Below the pieces are notes generated by a model. It had not been told where the DNA came from, ran no database searches, and saw nothing but the letters and a program-made list of their open reading frames with translations. Below are positions 8,288-15,970 of a stretch of DNA of 64,000 nucleotides, in pieces. Made by a program: the position numbers and the translations under genes. Position 1 is the stretch's first letter. The number at the start of each line of letters is the position of its first letter. Origin of the DNA: Actinomadura meyerae (GTDB lineage Bacteria; Actinomycetota; Actinomycetes; Streptosporangiales; Streptosporangiaceae); assembly GCF_900188445.1 (NCBI RefSeq), contig NZ_FZOR01000035.1, forward strand, positions 28,645-92,644. The letters run 5' to 3'.

Positions 8288-9901
8288 TCAGGCCGCCGCC
8301 GGGCGGATCAGCAGCAGTGCGATGTCGTCGTGGCCCTGCTGGTCGGACAGCAGGGCCAGGACGCCGTCGGCGGTGTCCTCCAGCGACGCGGACCGGGAGG
8401 CGACCAGCGCCGACGCAAGCCGGGCGATGCCCTGGTCGATGTTGCGCATGCGGCTCTCCACCAGCCCGTCGGTGTAGAACGCGAGGGTGGCGCCCGGCGG
8501 GATCCGCGCCTCCAGCTGCTCGTAGGCGGGCGGGTGGTCGGCGTCGGACACCCCGAGCGGCAGCCCCTGCGGGAACGCGAACCGCCGCGCCGTCCCGTCG
8601 GGCAGCGCCAGCAGCGGCGGCGGGTGCCCCGCGCACGCCAGCTCGCAGCGCAGCGTCGCCGGGTCGCACACCATGCACAGGCACGTCGCGAACTGGGCGG
8701 CGTCCAGGTCCTGGGCGATGGAGTCGAGCCGCTCCAGCACCTCCGCGGGCGGGAACTCGCAGCTCACCAGGGTGTGCGCGGCGACCCGCAGCTGCCCCAT
8801 CGCGGCGGCGGCGGTGACGCCGTGCCCGACCGAGTCGCCGATCACGACCGCGACCCGGTCGCCGGGCAGCGGGACCACGTCGTACCAGTCGCCGCCGACG
8901 CCGCTGCGCGCCGGCCGGTACCGGTGCGCGATCTCCAGGCCGGGCGGGACGGCGAGCCCGGCGGGCAGCAGCCCCGCCTTCAGCGCGGTGGCGGTGCGGT
9001 GCTCGCGCCGGTACAGGCACGCGTTGTCGACGCAGGTCGCGGCACGCCCGGCCAGCTCGGCGGCCAGCGCGGCGTCGGCGGCGGCGAACGGCAGCCGGCC
9101 GCGCTTGCGGCTGAACACCGCGAACCCCAGCGCCCGGCCCCGCGCCACCAGCGGCACGGCCAGCAGCGACACGTGGTCCAGCAGCCCGTCGATGACGCGG
9201 CCGGTGCGCGTGGCCATCGTGTCCTGGACGGCGTCGCCGCCGAACTCGACCATGGCGCCGCCGGTGACGCAGCGGGCGTAGGGGGTGGACGGCGGGTAGA
9301 CGATGACCTCGCCGACGGGGAACTCGCGGGACCAGTCGCTCGGGTCGTCCTCGGCGAACGCGACCGCGAGGCGCCGCACGACCACCGAGCCGTCGGCCTC
9401 CCCGGCGGGCTGGTCGCCGGCCCCGGGGTGGTCGTCGTCGGCGAGGAGCCGCTCCAGCACGTAGATGGCGCCGGCGTCGGCGAACCGGGGGACGGTGACC
9501 GAGACGATCTCGCGGGCGGTGCGGTGCAGGTCGAGGGTGGAGCCGATGCGGCGGCCCGCCTCGTTGAGCAGCTCCAGCCCGCCGGCCCAGGGCGGCGACA
9601 CCGTCAGCACGGCGGAGGTGCCGCCGTCCGCGCACGCGAGCGGGGCGCAGGTGACCGACACGCCGTCGCCCGACAGCGGCAGCACTCCGGACCACGAGCG
9701 GCCGGATGCGGCCGTCTTCAGCGCGGCGGCGAGCGGCTCGGCGGCGCCGGGGCGGCCGAGGAGGGCGGGCAGCGCGGCGCCGACCGCCTCCGCGGCGTCG
9801 CAGGCGAACAGGCGCGCGGCGCCCTCGCTCCACCCGGTGACCCTGCCGTCGGGGGCGAGCAGGACGATCACCGGCTCGGGTCGTGCGGGCTGTTCGGACA
9901 T
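8288..9901 (-). CDS. PAS-GAF-SpoIIE (PP2C-type) phosphatase
   Basis: In this 537-residue signalling phosphatase the domain order is a PAS-like domain (about 10-100, VIVLLAPDGRVTGWSEGAAR), a GAF domain (about 125-300, LELLNEAGRRIGSTLDL), and a SpoIIE/PP2C catalytic domain (about 310-535). The catalytic domain begins KAGLLPAGL and carries the metal-binding aspartates in VGGDWYDVVPLPGDRV and VIGDSVGHGVTAAA. Such proteins dephosphorylate anti-sigma-factor antagonists, usually with a partner kinase; none is encoded nearby and no HATPase domain is fused. ATG 9901 overlaps a short GAGGAC site. The gene is convergent with DUF2252. Confidence 0.92.
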   Translation of the reverse strand: MSEQPARPEPVIVLLAPDGRVTGWSEGAARLFACDAAEAVGAALPALLGRPGAAEPLAAALKTAASGRSWSGVLPLSGDGVSVTCAPLACADGGTSAVLTVSPPWAGGLELLNEAGRRIGSTLDLHRTAREIVSVTVPRFADAGAIYVLERLLADDDHPGAGDQPAGEADGSVVVRRLAVAFAEDDPSDWSREFPVGEVIVYPPSTPYARCVTGGAMVEFGGDAVQDTMATRTGRVIDGLLDHVSLLAVPLVARGRALGFAVFSRKRGRLPFAAADAALAAELAGRAATCVDNACLYRREHRTATALKAGLLPAGLAVPPGLEIAHRYRPARSGVGGDWYDVVPLPGDRVAVVIGDSVGHGVTAAAAMGQLRVAAHTLVSCEFPPAEVLERLDSIAQDLDAAQFATCLCMVCDPATLRCELACAGHPPPLLALPDGTARRFAFPQGLPLGVSDADHPPAYEQLEARIPPGATLAFYTDGLVESRMRNIDQGIARLASALVASRSASLEDTADGVLALLSDQQGHDDIALLLIRPAAA

Positions 9902-9999
9902 CGGTCCTCGCCGTCCGGTCGCGGGCGCCGCGCGAGACGGGCCGCGTTACGCTGAGTCCGCCCCGCGACTGCACCCCTCGGTCATTAGGGAGACGATGC

Positions 10000-10800
10000 A
10001 TGGACTCCGAGTGGATACCACCCGAGGTCGACAGTCGAAGGCCAAGCGTCGCACGGGTCTACGACTTCCTGCTCGGCGGAGCCCACAATTTCGCCTCGGA
10101 TCGTGACCTGGCGACCGGGCTGCTGCGGGTGGAGCCGCAGGCCCGGGAGCTGGCCAGGGCGAACCGGGCGTTCCTGCGGCGCGCGGTGCGCACGCTGGCC
10201 GCGTCCGGCGTGGCGCAGTTCGTCGACATCGGGTCGGGCATCCCGACGCAGGGCAACGTGCACGAGGTCGCGCAGAGCGTGAACCCCGGCGCGCGGGTGG
10301 TGTACGTCGACAACGACGACGTCGCCGTGGCGCACAGCCGCTCGATCCTGGCGGGCAACGACCAGGCCGCCGTCCTGCAGGCCGACATGCGGCGTCCGGC
10401 CGACATCCTCGCCGACCCGGAGCTGAAGCGGCTGGTGGACCTGTCGCGGCCGGTGGCGTTCCTGCTGGTGGCGGCCCTGCACCTGGTCAAGCCGGAGGAG
10501 GACCCGGACGCGATCGTCGCGACGCTCCGCGACGCCGCCGCCCCCGGCAGCCACCTGGTCATCTCGCACCTCACCCACGAGGCCCAGCCCGGCAAGACCG
10601 CCGCGATCGGCAAGCTCTACGACCGGGCCAGCTCCCCGGCGGTGGCCCGCTCGCACGCGGAGATCCTGCGGTTCTTCGACGGCTGGGAACTGCTGGACCC
10701 GGGCCTGGTGTACGTGCCGCTGTGGCGGCCGGACGAGGGCGAGGCCGTCGAGTCCCCCGAGCGGTTCCTGGTGTACGGCGGCGTGGGCCGCCTCCCCTGA
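10000..10800 (+). CDS. DUF574 family SAM-dependent methyltransferase
   Basis: The 266-residue protein matches the actinobacteria-specific S-adenosylmethionine methyltransferase family PF04672 (DUF574). Its N-terminal hallmark is PSVARVYDFLLGGAHNFASD, followed by the SAM site (FVDIGSGIPTQGNVHEVAQ) and an acidic ribose-binding turn (VVYVDNDDVAVAHS). These genes are highly multiplied in Streptomyces-like genomes and their substrates are unknown. ATG 10000 is chosen because AGGGAG lies 8 bases upstream and it aligns with the family N-terminus (MDSEWIPPEVDSRRPS). It is divergent from the SpoIIE phosphatase. Confidence 0.9.
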   Translation: MDSEWIPPEVDSRRPSVARVYDFLLGGAHNFASDRDLATGLLRVEPQARELARANRAFLRRAVRTLAASGVAQFVDIGSGIPTQGNVHEVAQSVNPGARVVYVDNDDVAVAHSRSILAGNDQAAVLQADMRRPADILADPELKRLVDLSRPVAFLLVAALHLVKPEEDPDAIVATLRDAAAPGSHLVISHLTHEAQPGKTAAIGKLYDRASSPAVARSHAEILRFFDGWELLDPGLVYVPLWRPDEGEAVESPERFLVYGGVGRLP

Positions 10801-10878
10801 CCACCCCGCTCGACCGGACCCCGGCCTGCGGGCCGTTCGGCGTTCGAGTTCGTTCCGGCGGCCCCGGCGCGCCGCCGA

Positions 10879-10912
10879 CCGGCCCGGCTCGCTCGTGCGC
10901 GGGCCGGGCCGG
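10879..10912. terminator. Hairpin terminator after DUF574 methyltransferase
   Basis: A 14-bp stem with one G-U pair (10879-10892 with 10899-10912) and a 6-base loop lies in the 144-base gap between convergent genes. Nothing else is seen in that gap. Confidence 0.65.
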
Positions 10913-10944
10913 GGCCGCGTGCGGGGGTGTCCGGTGCGGGGGTG

Positions 10945-11553
10945 TCAGCGGGCGAAGGCGATCGCGGTGCCGGCGCTGATCACGACCGCGAGGACGACCA
11001 GGACGAGCGAGGTGTCCAGCGGGTCGCGGCGGCGCGGCGGCGCCTTCACCGCCCGCGGTGCCGTGTGCGCCGGCGCCGGGGACGCCCGCTCGGGTTCGCG
11101 CTCGGGCGGCGGTGGCGGTGCCGGACGCGTGCGCGGAGGCGGCGGCGGGGCCTGCACGGCCGCCGGGCGGGGCGGCGGCGGTGCCGGGCGCGGCGCGGGT
11201 GCGGGGGAGTGGCCGGCCGGCGCGGCGGGCTCGGGCGGCGGTGCCGGGGCCTCGGGCGGCGGTGGTTCCTCGGGCGGCGGCGGTGGTGGTTCCTCCGGTG
11301 GCGGCGCGGGCGGTTCCGGCGGCGGTGGAGGCGGCGCCTCCACCGGCGGCGGGGGCGGCGGCGCGGGCTTGGGCGGGTGGCAGGGGGAGCCGCCCTGGCC
11401 GGAGCCGGGCCCGATCTCGATGTCGATGCACACGCTGATGACCGGGTGCGGGGTCGGGTCGGCGAGCGCGGCGCCGGGGAAGGCGAGCGCGCCCGCGACC
11501 GCGGCGGGCAGCACGGCCAGCAGCGCGGCGGGCCGCGGCGGCAGCGGGCGCAT
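10945..11553 (-). CDS. Secreted or anchored proline-rich protein
   Basis: The 202-residue protein has a Sec-type signal peptide (MRPLPPRP, hydrophobic core, AALADP near residue 31). A short region with two Cys (VISVCIDIEIGPGSGQGGSPC) follows, then about 110 residues dominated by Pro, Glu and Ala (runs of PPPPPP, EEPPPP). A single C-terminal membrane helix (TSLVLVVLAVVISAGTAIAF) ends in Ala-Arg. It would be tethered to the membrane with an extended Pro-rich stalk across the cell wall. The start lies 1 base after the stop of the upstream DUF4239-like gene, so the two are translationally coupled. No family assignment is possible. Confidence 0.7.
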   Translation of the reverse strand: MRPLPPRPAALLAVLPAAVAGALAFPGAALADPTPHPVISVCIDIEIGPGSGQGGSPCHPPKPAPPPPPPVEAPPPPPPEPPAPPPEEPPPPPPEEPPPPEAPAPPPEPAAPAGHSPAPAPRPAPPPPRPAAVQAPPPPPRTRPAPPPPPEREPERASPAPAHTAPRAVKAPPRRRDPLDTSLVLVVLAVVISAGTAIAFAR

Positions 11554-11554
11554 C

Positions 11555-12319
11555 TCAGCCTCCCGCCCCGGCGCGCACCAGCTCCGCCTGCAGGTGGGTG
11601 AACGCCTCCGGGCCGACGGCGAGGGCGCCGTCGAACACATGGGAGATGTCGACGGTCAGGTAGGCCCCGGCGGCCAGCAGCGCCGCCATGATCGACAGCG
11701 GTATGAGCGTCGCGCCGCGCGGGCGGGCGCCGGACAGGAACGGCAGCAGCAGCACCGCGGCGCCGGTGAGGAACGTCATCGCGAGGAGCCCGCCCGGCGG
11801 GGTCGTCCGCGCGTCGGCGGCGCGCTGGTTGCGGGCGCCGGAGATCTCGCCGAGGTGGTCGAGGACGGAGTTGCGGGCGTCCTTCAGCTCGTCGGAGTCG
11901 GCCTTGACGCCCGTGACATAGCGGCGCAGGTCGTCCAGGGTCCGCTGGCCGTCGGCGCTGAGGCGGCCGTGCTCCATCAGCCGCCACTCGGGGCCGCGCA
12001 CCAGGGCGACGTACCGGCTCAGCTCCGCCCGGACGTGCCGCTCGTCGGGCGCCGGCAGCCGGCCGGCGGCCCAGTACGCCTCGGAGATCGCCTGGGTCTC
12101 GGCGTAGGTGTTGGAGCGCGCCGCGTCGGCGGTCGTCCACGGCACCACGATGGCGATGGCGAACGCCAGCAGGAACAGCGCCGACAGCATCGCCCCGGTG
12201 TGCGCGGTGGTGGGGCCGTCGGGGTCGGGGTCGTCCACGCCCTTCAGGCGGCGGACGAGCCGGCTCGCCACGAGCACCACGCCGATCGCGCAGGCCGCGG
12301 CCGCACAGTAAAGGATCAT
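11555..12319 (-). CDS. DUF4239-type membrane protein (bestrophin-like)
   Basis: This 254-residue membrane protein has helices at about residues 2-18, 42-62, 184-206 and 212-232 and a soluble charged middle part (about 70-180: WRLMEHGRLSADGQRTLDDL). The pattern of two N-terminal and two C-terminal helices around a helical loop matches DUF4239, annotated as bestrophin-like; function is unproven. ATG 12319 follows GGGAG; an upstream in-frame ATG at 12367 has weaker support. It heads a two-gene unit with the Pro-rich protein and is divergent from kamD. Confidence 0.7.
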   Translation of the reverse strand: MILYCAAAACAIGVVLVASRLVRRLKGVDDPDPDGPTTAHTGAMLSALFLLAFAIAIVVPWTTADAARSNTYAETQAISEAYWAAGRLPAPDERHVRAELSRYVALVRGPEWRLMEHGRLSADGQRTLDDLRRYVTGVKADSDELKDARNSVLDHLGEISGARNQRAADARTTPPGGLLAMTFLTGAAVLLLPFLSGARPRGATLIPLSIMAALLAAGAYLTVDISHVFDGALAVGPEAFTHLQAELVRAGAGG

Positions 12320-12400
12320 GCCACTCCCGCGTTGGGCTGTTATCACTGAGGGTGAGTTTAATTTCACGTACGGTCGTTACCGGTGGGTTCGGAGCTGACC

Positions 12401-12416
12401 GTCACCTGAAGGTGAC
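12401..12416. promoter_or_regulatory. Inverted repeat GTCACCT-GA-AGGTGAC
   Basis: A perfect 7-bp inverted repeat with a 2-base spacer lies in the 272-base gap between DUF4239 and kamD. It is 82 bases upstream of the DUF4239 start and 175 bases upstream of the kamD start. Size and symmetry fit a dimeric regulator site (for example GntR-like); the regulator is unknown. Confidence 0.45.
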
Positions 12417-12499
12417 ATGACCGCCCGGACAGGGAAGGTGATCGGTGCGGGCGCGGCCAGGTCGGAGGAATCTGCCGCGACTTCTTGTGAAATACGCTG

Positions 12500-12538
12500 T
12501 TCATGCCGGAAGATCTCCCGTAGTGAACCCGGTATGAA
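12500..12538. promoter_or_regulatory. 10-bp inverted repeat in the kamD leader
   Basis: TTCATGCCGG (12500-12509) and CCGGTATGAA (12529-12538) form a 10-bp inverted repeat with one mismatch around a 19-base spacer. It ends 53 bases before the kamD start. It could be an operator or an mRNA hairpin controlling kamDE-kal. Confidence 0.4.
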
Positions 12539-12591
12539 GGATGATTGTTCGGACCGGCCTGAGAGGGGCGGCTGCGTGAGGGGAGACGGCG

Positions 12592-14217
12592 ATGGCGCCG
12601 CAGGGAAAGCTGGACCTCGACCCGGAGGCGGTGCGCACCGCCCGGCGGCTCGCCGCCCGCGCGGCCGAGCCGATCATCGAGATGGCGCGCTCCCACACCA
12701 CCGTCTCGGTTGAGCGGGCCCTGCTGCGCCTGGCCGGCCTCACCGGCGCCGACGCCGACGGGCTGCCGTGGGTCAACCACCTCGCCGACGCCGTCCGCGA
12801 CCAGGTCGGCCTGGAGCACGGCCTCGCGCTCCCGGTCTGGGACGCCCTGCTGGCGGGCCCGCACGGCTCGCTCGACGACCTGGCGCGGGCCGCCGCCGCC
12901 GGACGGGTGAGGTTCCGGCTCCCGTCCGGCACCGACGCCGCCCACGCGCGCAAGGCCGCCGCCGAGGCCGCGCGCGGCGGCATCGCCCGCATCGACCGGC
13001 GCCGCGCCGAGCGCGACCGGATGCTGGCCGAGCTGCCCGCCCCCGACAGCGCCGACCCGCCGCAGCCGCTGGTGTACCTGATCGTGGCGACCGGCGACAT
13101 CTACGAGGACATCCCGCAGGCGCAGGCCGCCGCACGCGAGGGCGCCGACGTCGTCGCGGTGATCCGCTCCACCGGCCAGTCGCTGCTGGACTTCGTCCCC
13201 GAGGGCGCCACCCGCGAGGGCTACGCCGGCACCTACGCCACCCGCGAGAACTTCCGGCTGATGCGCGCCGCGCTGGACGACGTGTCCCGCGAGCTCGGCC
13301 GCTACGTCCGGCTGACCAACTACGCCTCCGGGCTGTGCATGCCCGAGATCGCCGCGCTCGCCGGGCTGGAGCGCCTGGACATGATGCTCAACGACTGCAT
13401 GTACGGCATCATCTTCCGCGACATCAACCCCCGCCGCACGTTCATCGACCAGCGGTTCTCCCGGCAGGTCCACGCCCGCGCCGGCATCGTCATCAACACC
13501 GGCGAGGACAACTACCTCACCACCGCCGACGCGGTCGACGCCGCGCACACCGTGGTCGTCAGCCAGCTGCTCAACGAGCGGTTCGGGCACGAGGCGGGCC
13601 TCGCCGACGCCCAGCTCGGCCTCGGCCACGCCTTCGAGATCGACCCGGCGGTGCCCGAGTCGTTCCGGCTCGAGCTCGCGCACGCCCAGCTCGTCCGGGA
13701 GCTGTTCCCCGGCGCGCCGCTGAAGTACATGCCGCCCACCAAGCACATGACCGGCAACATCTTCGCCGGCTACCTGCTGGACGCCTTCTTCAACCTCGCC
13801 GGCGTGATGACCGGCCAGTCGATCATCCTGATCGGGATGATGACCGAGGGCATCCACACCCCCTGGCTGTCGGACCGCGACCTCGCGCTGGAGAACGTCC
13901 GCTACGTCCGCGACGCCTGCGGGAGCCTCGCCGAGGACTTCGCGCCCCGCCCGGACGGGATGATCGTCCAGCGCGCCCGGCGGGTGCTGGCCGAGTCGGT
14001 GGAGCTGCTCGAGCGCGTCGCCGACGACGGGCTGCTCAACGCCATCGCCGAGGGGACCTTCGGCGTCACCCGCCGCCCGCCCGACGGCGGCAAGGGCCTG
14101 GACGGCGTCGTCCCCCGCGCCGACGGCTACTTCAACCCCGCCATCGACATCCTCGACACCGAGGACCCGCACGCCGGCGGCACCGCCGGCGCCGCCCAGC
14201 AGGAGGTGCCCGCATGA
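12592..14217 (+). CDS. kamD: Lysine 5,6-aminomutase alpha subunit
   Basis: This is the large subunit of the adenosylcobalamin- and PLP-dependent mutase that converts beta-lysine to 3,5-diaminohexanoate (and D-lysine to 2,5-diaminohexanoate). The 541-residue TIM-barrel protein matches the family's usual length of about 515-520, with the excess mainly at the two ends. Conserved stretches include PWVNHLADAVRDQ, VYLIVATGDIYEDIPQAQAA, MMLNDCMYGIIFRDINPRRT and KYMPPTKHMTGNIFAGYLLD. The start follows GAGGGGAG. Its stop overlaps the kamE start (ATGA), as expected for subunits made in equal amounts. Confidence 0.95.
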   Translation: MAPQGKLDLDPEAVRTARRLAARAAEPIIEMARSHTTVSVERALLRLAGLTGADADGLPWVNHLADAVRDQVGLEHGLALPVWDALLAGPHGSLDDLARAAAAGRVRFRLPSGTDAAHARKAAAEAARGGIARIDRRRAERDRMLAELPAPDSADPPQPLVYLIVATGDIYEDIPQAQAAAREGADVVAVIRSTGQSLLDFVPEGATREGYAGTYATRENFRLMRAALDDVSRELGRYVRLTNYASGLCMPEIAALAGLERLDMMLNDCMYGIIFRDINPRRTFIDQRFSRQVHARAGIVINTGEDNYLTTADAVDAAHTVVVSQLLNERFGHEAGLADAQLGLGHAFEIDPAVPESFRLELAHAQLVRELFPGAPLKYMPPTKHMTGNIFAGYLLDAFFNLAGVMTGQSIILIGMMTEGIHTPWLSDRDLALENVRYVRDACGSLAEDFAPRPDGMIVQRARRVLAESVELLERVADDGLLNAIAEGTFGVTRRPPDGGKGLDGVVPRADGYFNPAIDILDTEDPHAGGTAGAAQQEVPA

Positions 14218-15089
14218 CCGTCGAGAGCCCCGGGACCGGCACGCGGATCCCCGCCGAGCCCGCCGACACCCGCCAGGTCATCCGCCCCTACGGCGACACC
14301 ACGGGCGACGGCATGGTGCAGATGTCGTTCACCCTGCCCGTCCCCGCCGGCAAGCGCGCCGAGGCCGCCGCCCTGCAGCTCGCCGGGAAGATGGGCCTGG
14401 ACCCCGCCAGCGTCGTGCACGCCAAGCCGATGGGGCCCGACTTCACCTTCTTCATCGTGTACGGCAAGGTGCGGCACCTGATCGACTACGCCTCCATCCC
14501 CGCCCCCGAGGAGCGCGCCTACCCGCTGCTGACCTCGCAGGAGGTGAACCTGGCGATCCGCCGCGCGCTGAACCGGCGGCTGGTGGTCGTCGGCGCCTGC
14601 ATCGGCACCGACGCCCACACCGTGGGCATCGACGCGATCCTGAACGTCAAGGGCTACGCGGGGGAGAAGGGCCTGGAGTACTACCGGGAGATCCAGGTCG
14701 TGAACATGGGCGCCCAGGTCACCGTCGAGGAGCTGGTGGAGCGCGCGAAGGCCGAGAACGCCGACGCGGTCCTGGTGTCGCAGGTCGTCACCCAGCGCAA
14801 CGCGCACCTGCACAACACCAAGCAGATGGCCGCCGCGTTCCACGCCGAGTACCCGACCGCCGTGGCGGGCGGGGTGGGGCGGCCGCTGCTGGTCGTCGGC
14901 GGCCCGCGCTTCGACACCGTCACCGAGGCCGACCTCGGCGTCGACCGGATCTTCGGCAAGGGCACCACGCCCGCGGAGGTCGCCAGCTACCTCGTCCACG
15001 CCCTGCTGCCCGCCGGCGCCGGCGCCGGCCACGGGGACGACCCCGCGGACGACCACCGGAACGACCACGGAGGCCACGACGATGAGTGA
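14214..15089 (+). CDS. kamE: Lysine 5,6-aminomutase beta subunit (B12 and PLP binding)
   Basis: The 291-residue small subunit carries both cofactors. The cobalamin motif D-x-H-x-x-G is D133-A-H135-T-V-G138, and the presumed PLP-binding Lys is K146 in LNVKGYAGEKG. The His-Lys spacing (11 residues) equals that of the characterised clostridial enzyme (H133/K144). The Rossmann B12 domain continues through DAVLVSQVVTQ and ends near FGKGTTPAEVASYLV. A His/Asp-rich tail (residues about 270-291, GHGDDPADDHRNDHGGHDDE) is extra and could bind metal. The start has AGGAGG upstream and overlaps kamD by 4 bases; the last 8 bases overlap kal. Confidence 0.95.
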   Translation: MTVESPGTGTRIPAEPADTRQVIRPYGDTTGDGMVQMSFTLPVPAGKRAEAAALQLAGKMGLDPASVVHAKPMGPDFTFFIVYGKVRHLIDYASIPAPEERAYPLLTSQEVNLAIRRALNRRLVVVGACIGTDAHTVGIDAILNVKGYAGEKGLEYYREIQVVNMGAQVTVEELVERAKAENADAVLVSQVVTQRNAHLHNTKQMAAAFHAEYPTAVAGGVGRPLLVVGGPRFDTVTEADLGVDRIFGKGTTPAEVASYLVHALLPAGAGAGHGDDPADDHRNDHGGHDDE

Positions 15090-15486
15090 TCCGCGCGAGG
15101 GGACGACCGTCACCCACCGCCGCTACATCCCCTACTCCCACGCCCACTACGCCGGCGACCTGGTCGACGGCGCCTACGTCCTCGGGCTGTTCGGCGACGC
15201 GGCCACCGAGCTGTGCATCCGCACCGACGGCGACGAGGGCCTGTTCGCCTCCTACTCCGACGTCCAGTTCCGCGCCCCGGTCAAGGCCGGGGACGTGCTG
15301 GAGACCACCGCCGTGCTGGTCCGCGCCGGGACCCGCAGCCGCGCGATGGAGTTCGAGGCCCGCGTGGTGTGCCGGGGCCGCCCCGACAAGGGCGAGTCGG
15401 CCGCCGAGGTGCTGGACGAGCCGATCACGGCGGTCACCGCGACCGGCACGGTGGTGGTCGCCGCCACCGATTTCGCGGATGGCTGA
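15082..15486 (+). CDS. kal: 3-aminobutyryl-CoA ammonia-lyase
   Basis: This 134-residue hotdog-fold enzyme eliminates ammonia from L-3-aminobutyryl-CoA to give crotonyl-CoA, the last specific step of the lysine pathway. Family landmarks are YSHAHYAGDLVDGAYVLGLF, FGDAATELCIRTDGDEGLFA, the beta-strand VQFRAPVKAGDVLE and the C-terminal EPITAVTATGTVVV. The start overlaps the end of kamE by 8 bases, so it is translationally coupled. No gene for the preceding cleavage enzyme Kce follows; kce must be elsewhere or replaced. Confidence 0.9.
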   Translation: MSDPREGTTVTHRRYIPYSHAHYAGDLVDGAYVLGLFGDAATELCIRTDGDEGLFASYSDVQFRAPVKAGDVLETTAVLVRAGTRSRAMEFEARVVCRGRPDKGESAAEVLDEPITAVTATGTVVVAATDFADG

Positions 15487-15535
15487 TCATGCCGCTGACC
15501 TGCGACGACGCGAGTCGCCGCAGAACATGCGGCGG

Positions 15536-15563
15536 TTGACATGAGGCCGGAAGCCGGTAGTTT
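15536..15563 (+). promoter_or_regulatory. Consensus-like promoter, lnt leader
   Basis: A perfect -35 TTGACA (15536-15541) is separated by 16 bases from -10 TAGTTT (15558-15563). It is one of the strongest housekeeping-type promoters in the window. It lies about 400 bases before the lnt start, implying a long untranslated leader. Confidence 0.55.
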
Positions 15564-15569
15564 TGCAGC

Positions 15570-15970
15570 AGTCCAGCACGGGACTCACCGATCGGCCGCC
15601 CGAGGCGCCGCCGGGCATCGCACCACGACGGGGACGGGGGACCACGCGAGTGGTCCGGTTTCGTGTCCGCCTCAGCCAGTGCGGTGATCCGGGAGCGGGC
15701 CCGGGCGGAGCCGCCCGATCGCGCGGGGGGTTGGACCCGGGAAGGGCCCGGACATCCAGTAGAAAACGGAGGCTCGTTCTCACCGCCTGTGGGACGGCTC
15801 CGGCCCGACGGATGTCGCGGGCCCTCTTCCGCGTCCGGACCTCCCCGCTCAGGCCCCCCGGCCCCCGTCTCCCCGGCGGCGCCCGCGTTCCCGGCGGCGC
15901 CCGCCCGGTCGCCGCGGGCGTCCGCGCCCGGTAGCGTTCCGGGAAGGGAACGAGCGAACGAGGTGGGGAC
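15570..15970 (+). other. Long structured leader upstream of lnt-ppm
   Basis: No convincing gene is present between the promoter and lnt. The RNA could form a 7-bp hairpin with a GCGA tetraloop (15639-15656). It could also form a long-range 13- to 14-bp stem with a one-base bulge (15744-15757 with 15810-15824), which encloses a CGGAG/CTCCG stem (about 15768-15802). It may be a cis-regulatory RNA, a small RNA or simply spacer. Confidence 0.35.

Noticed and set aside
12417..12591. Cobalamin riboswitch upstream of kamD
   Set aside because: A GGGAAGGTG-like start and a CCGC-AC string are present, but the B12 box and the ordered core elements are not, so I do not call it.
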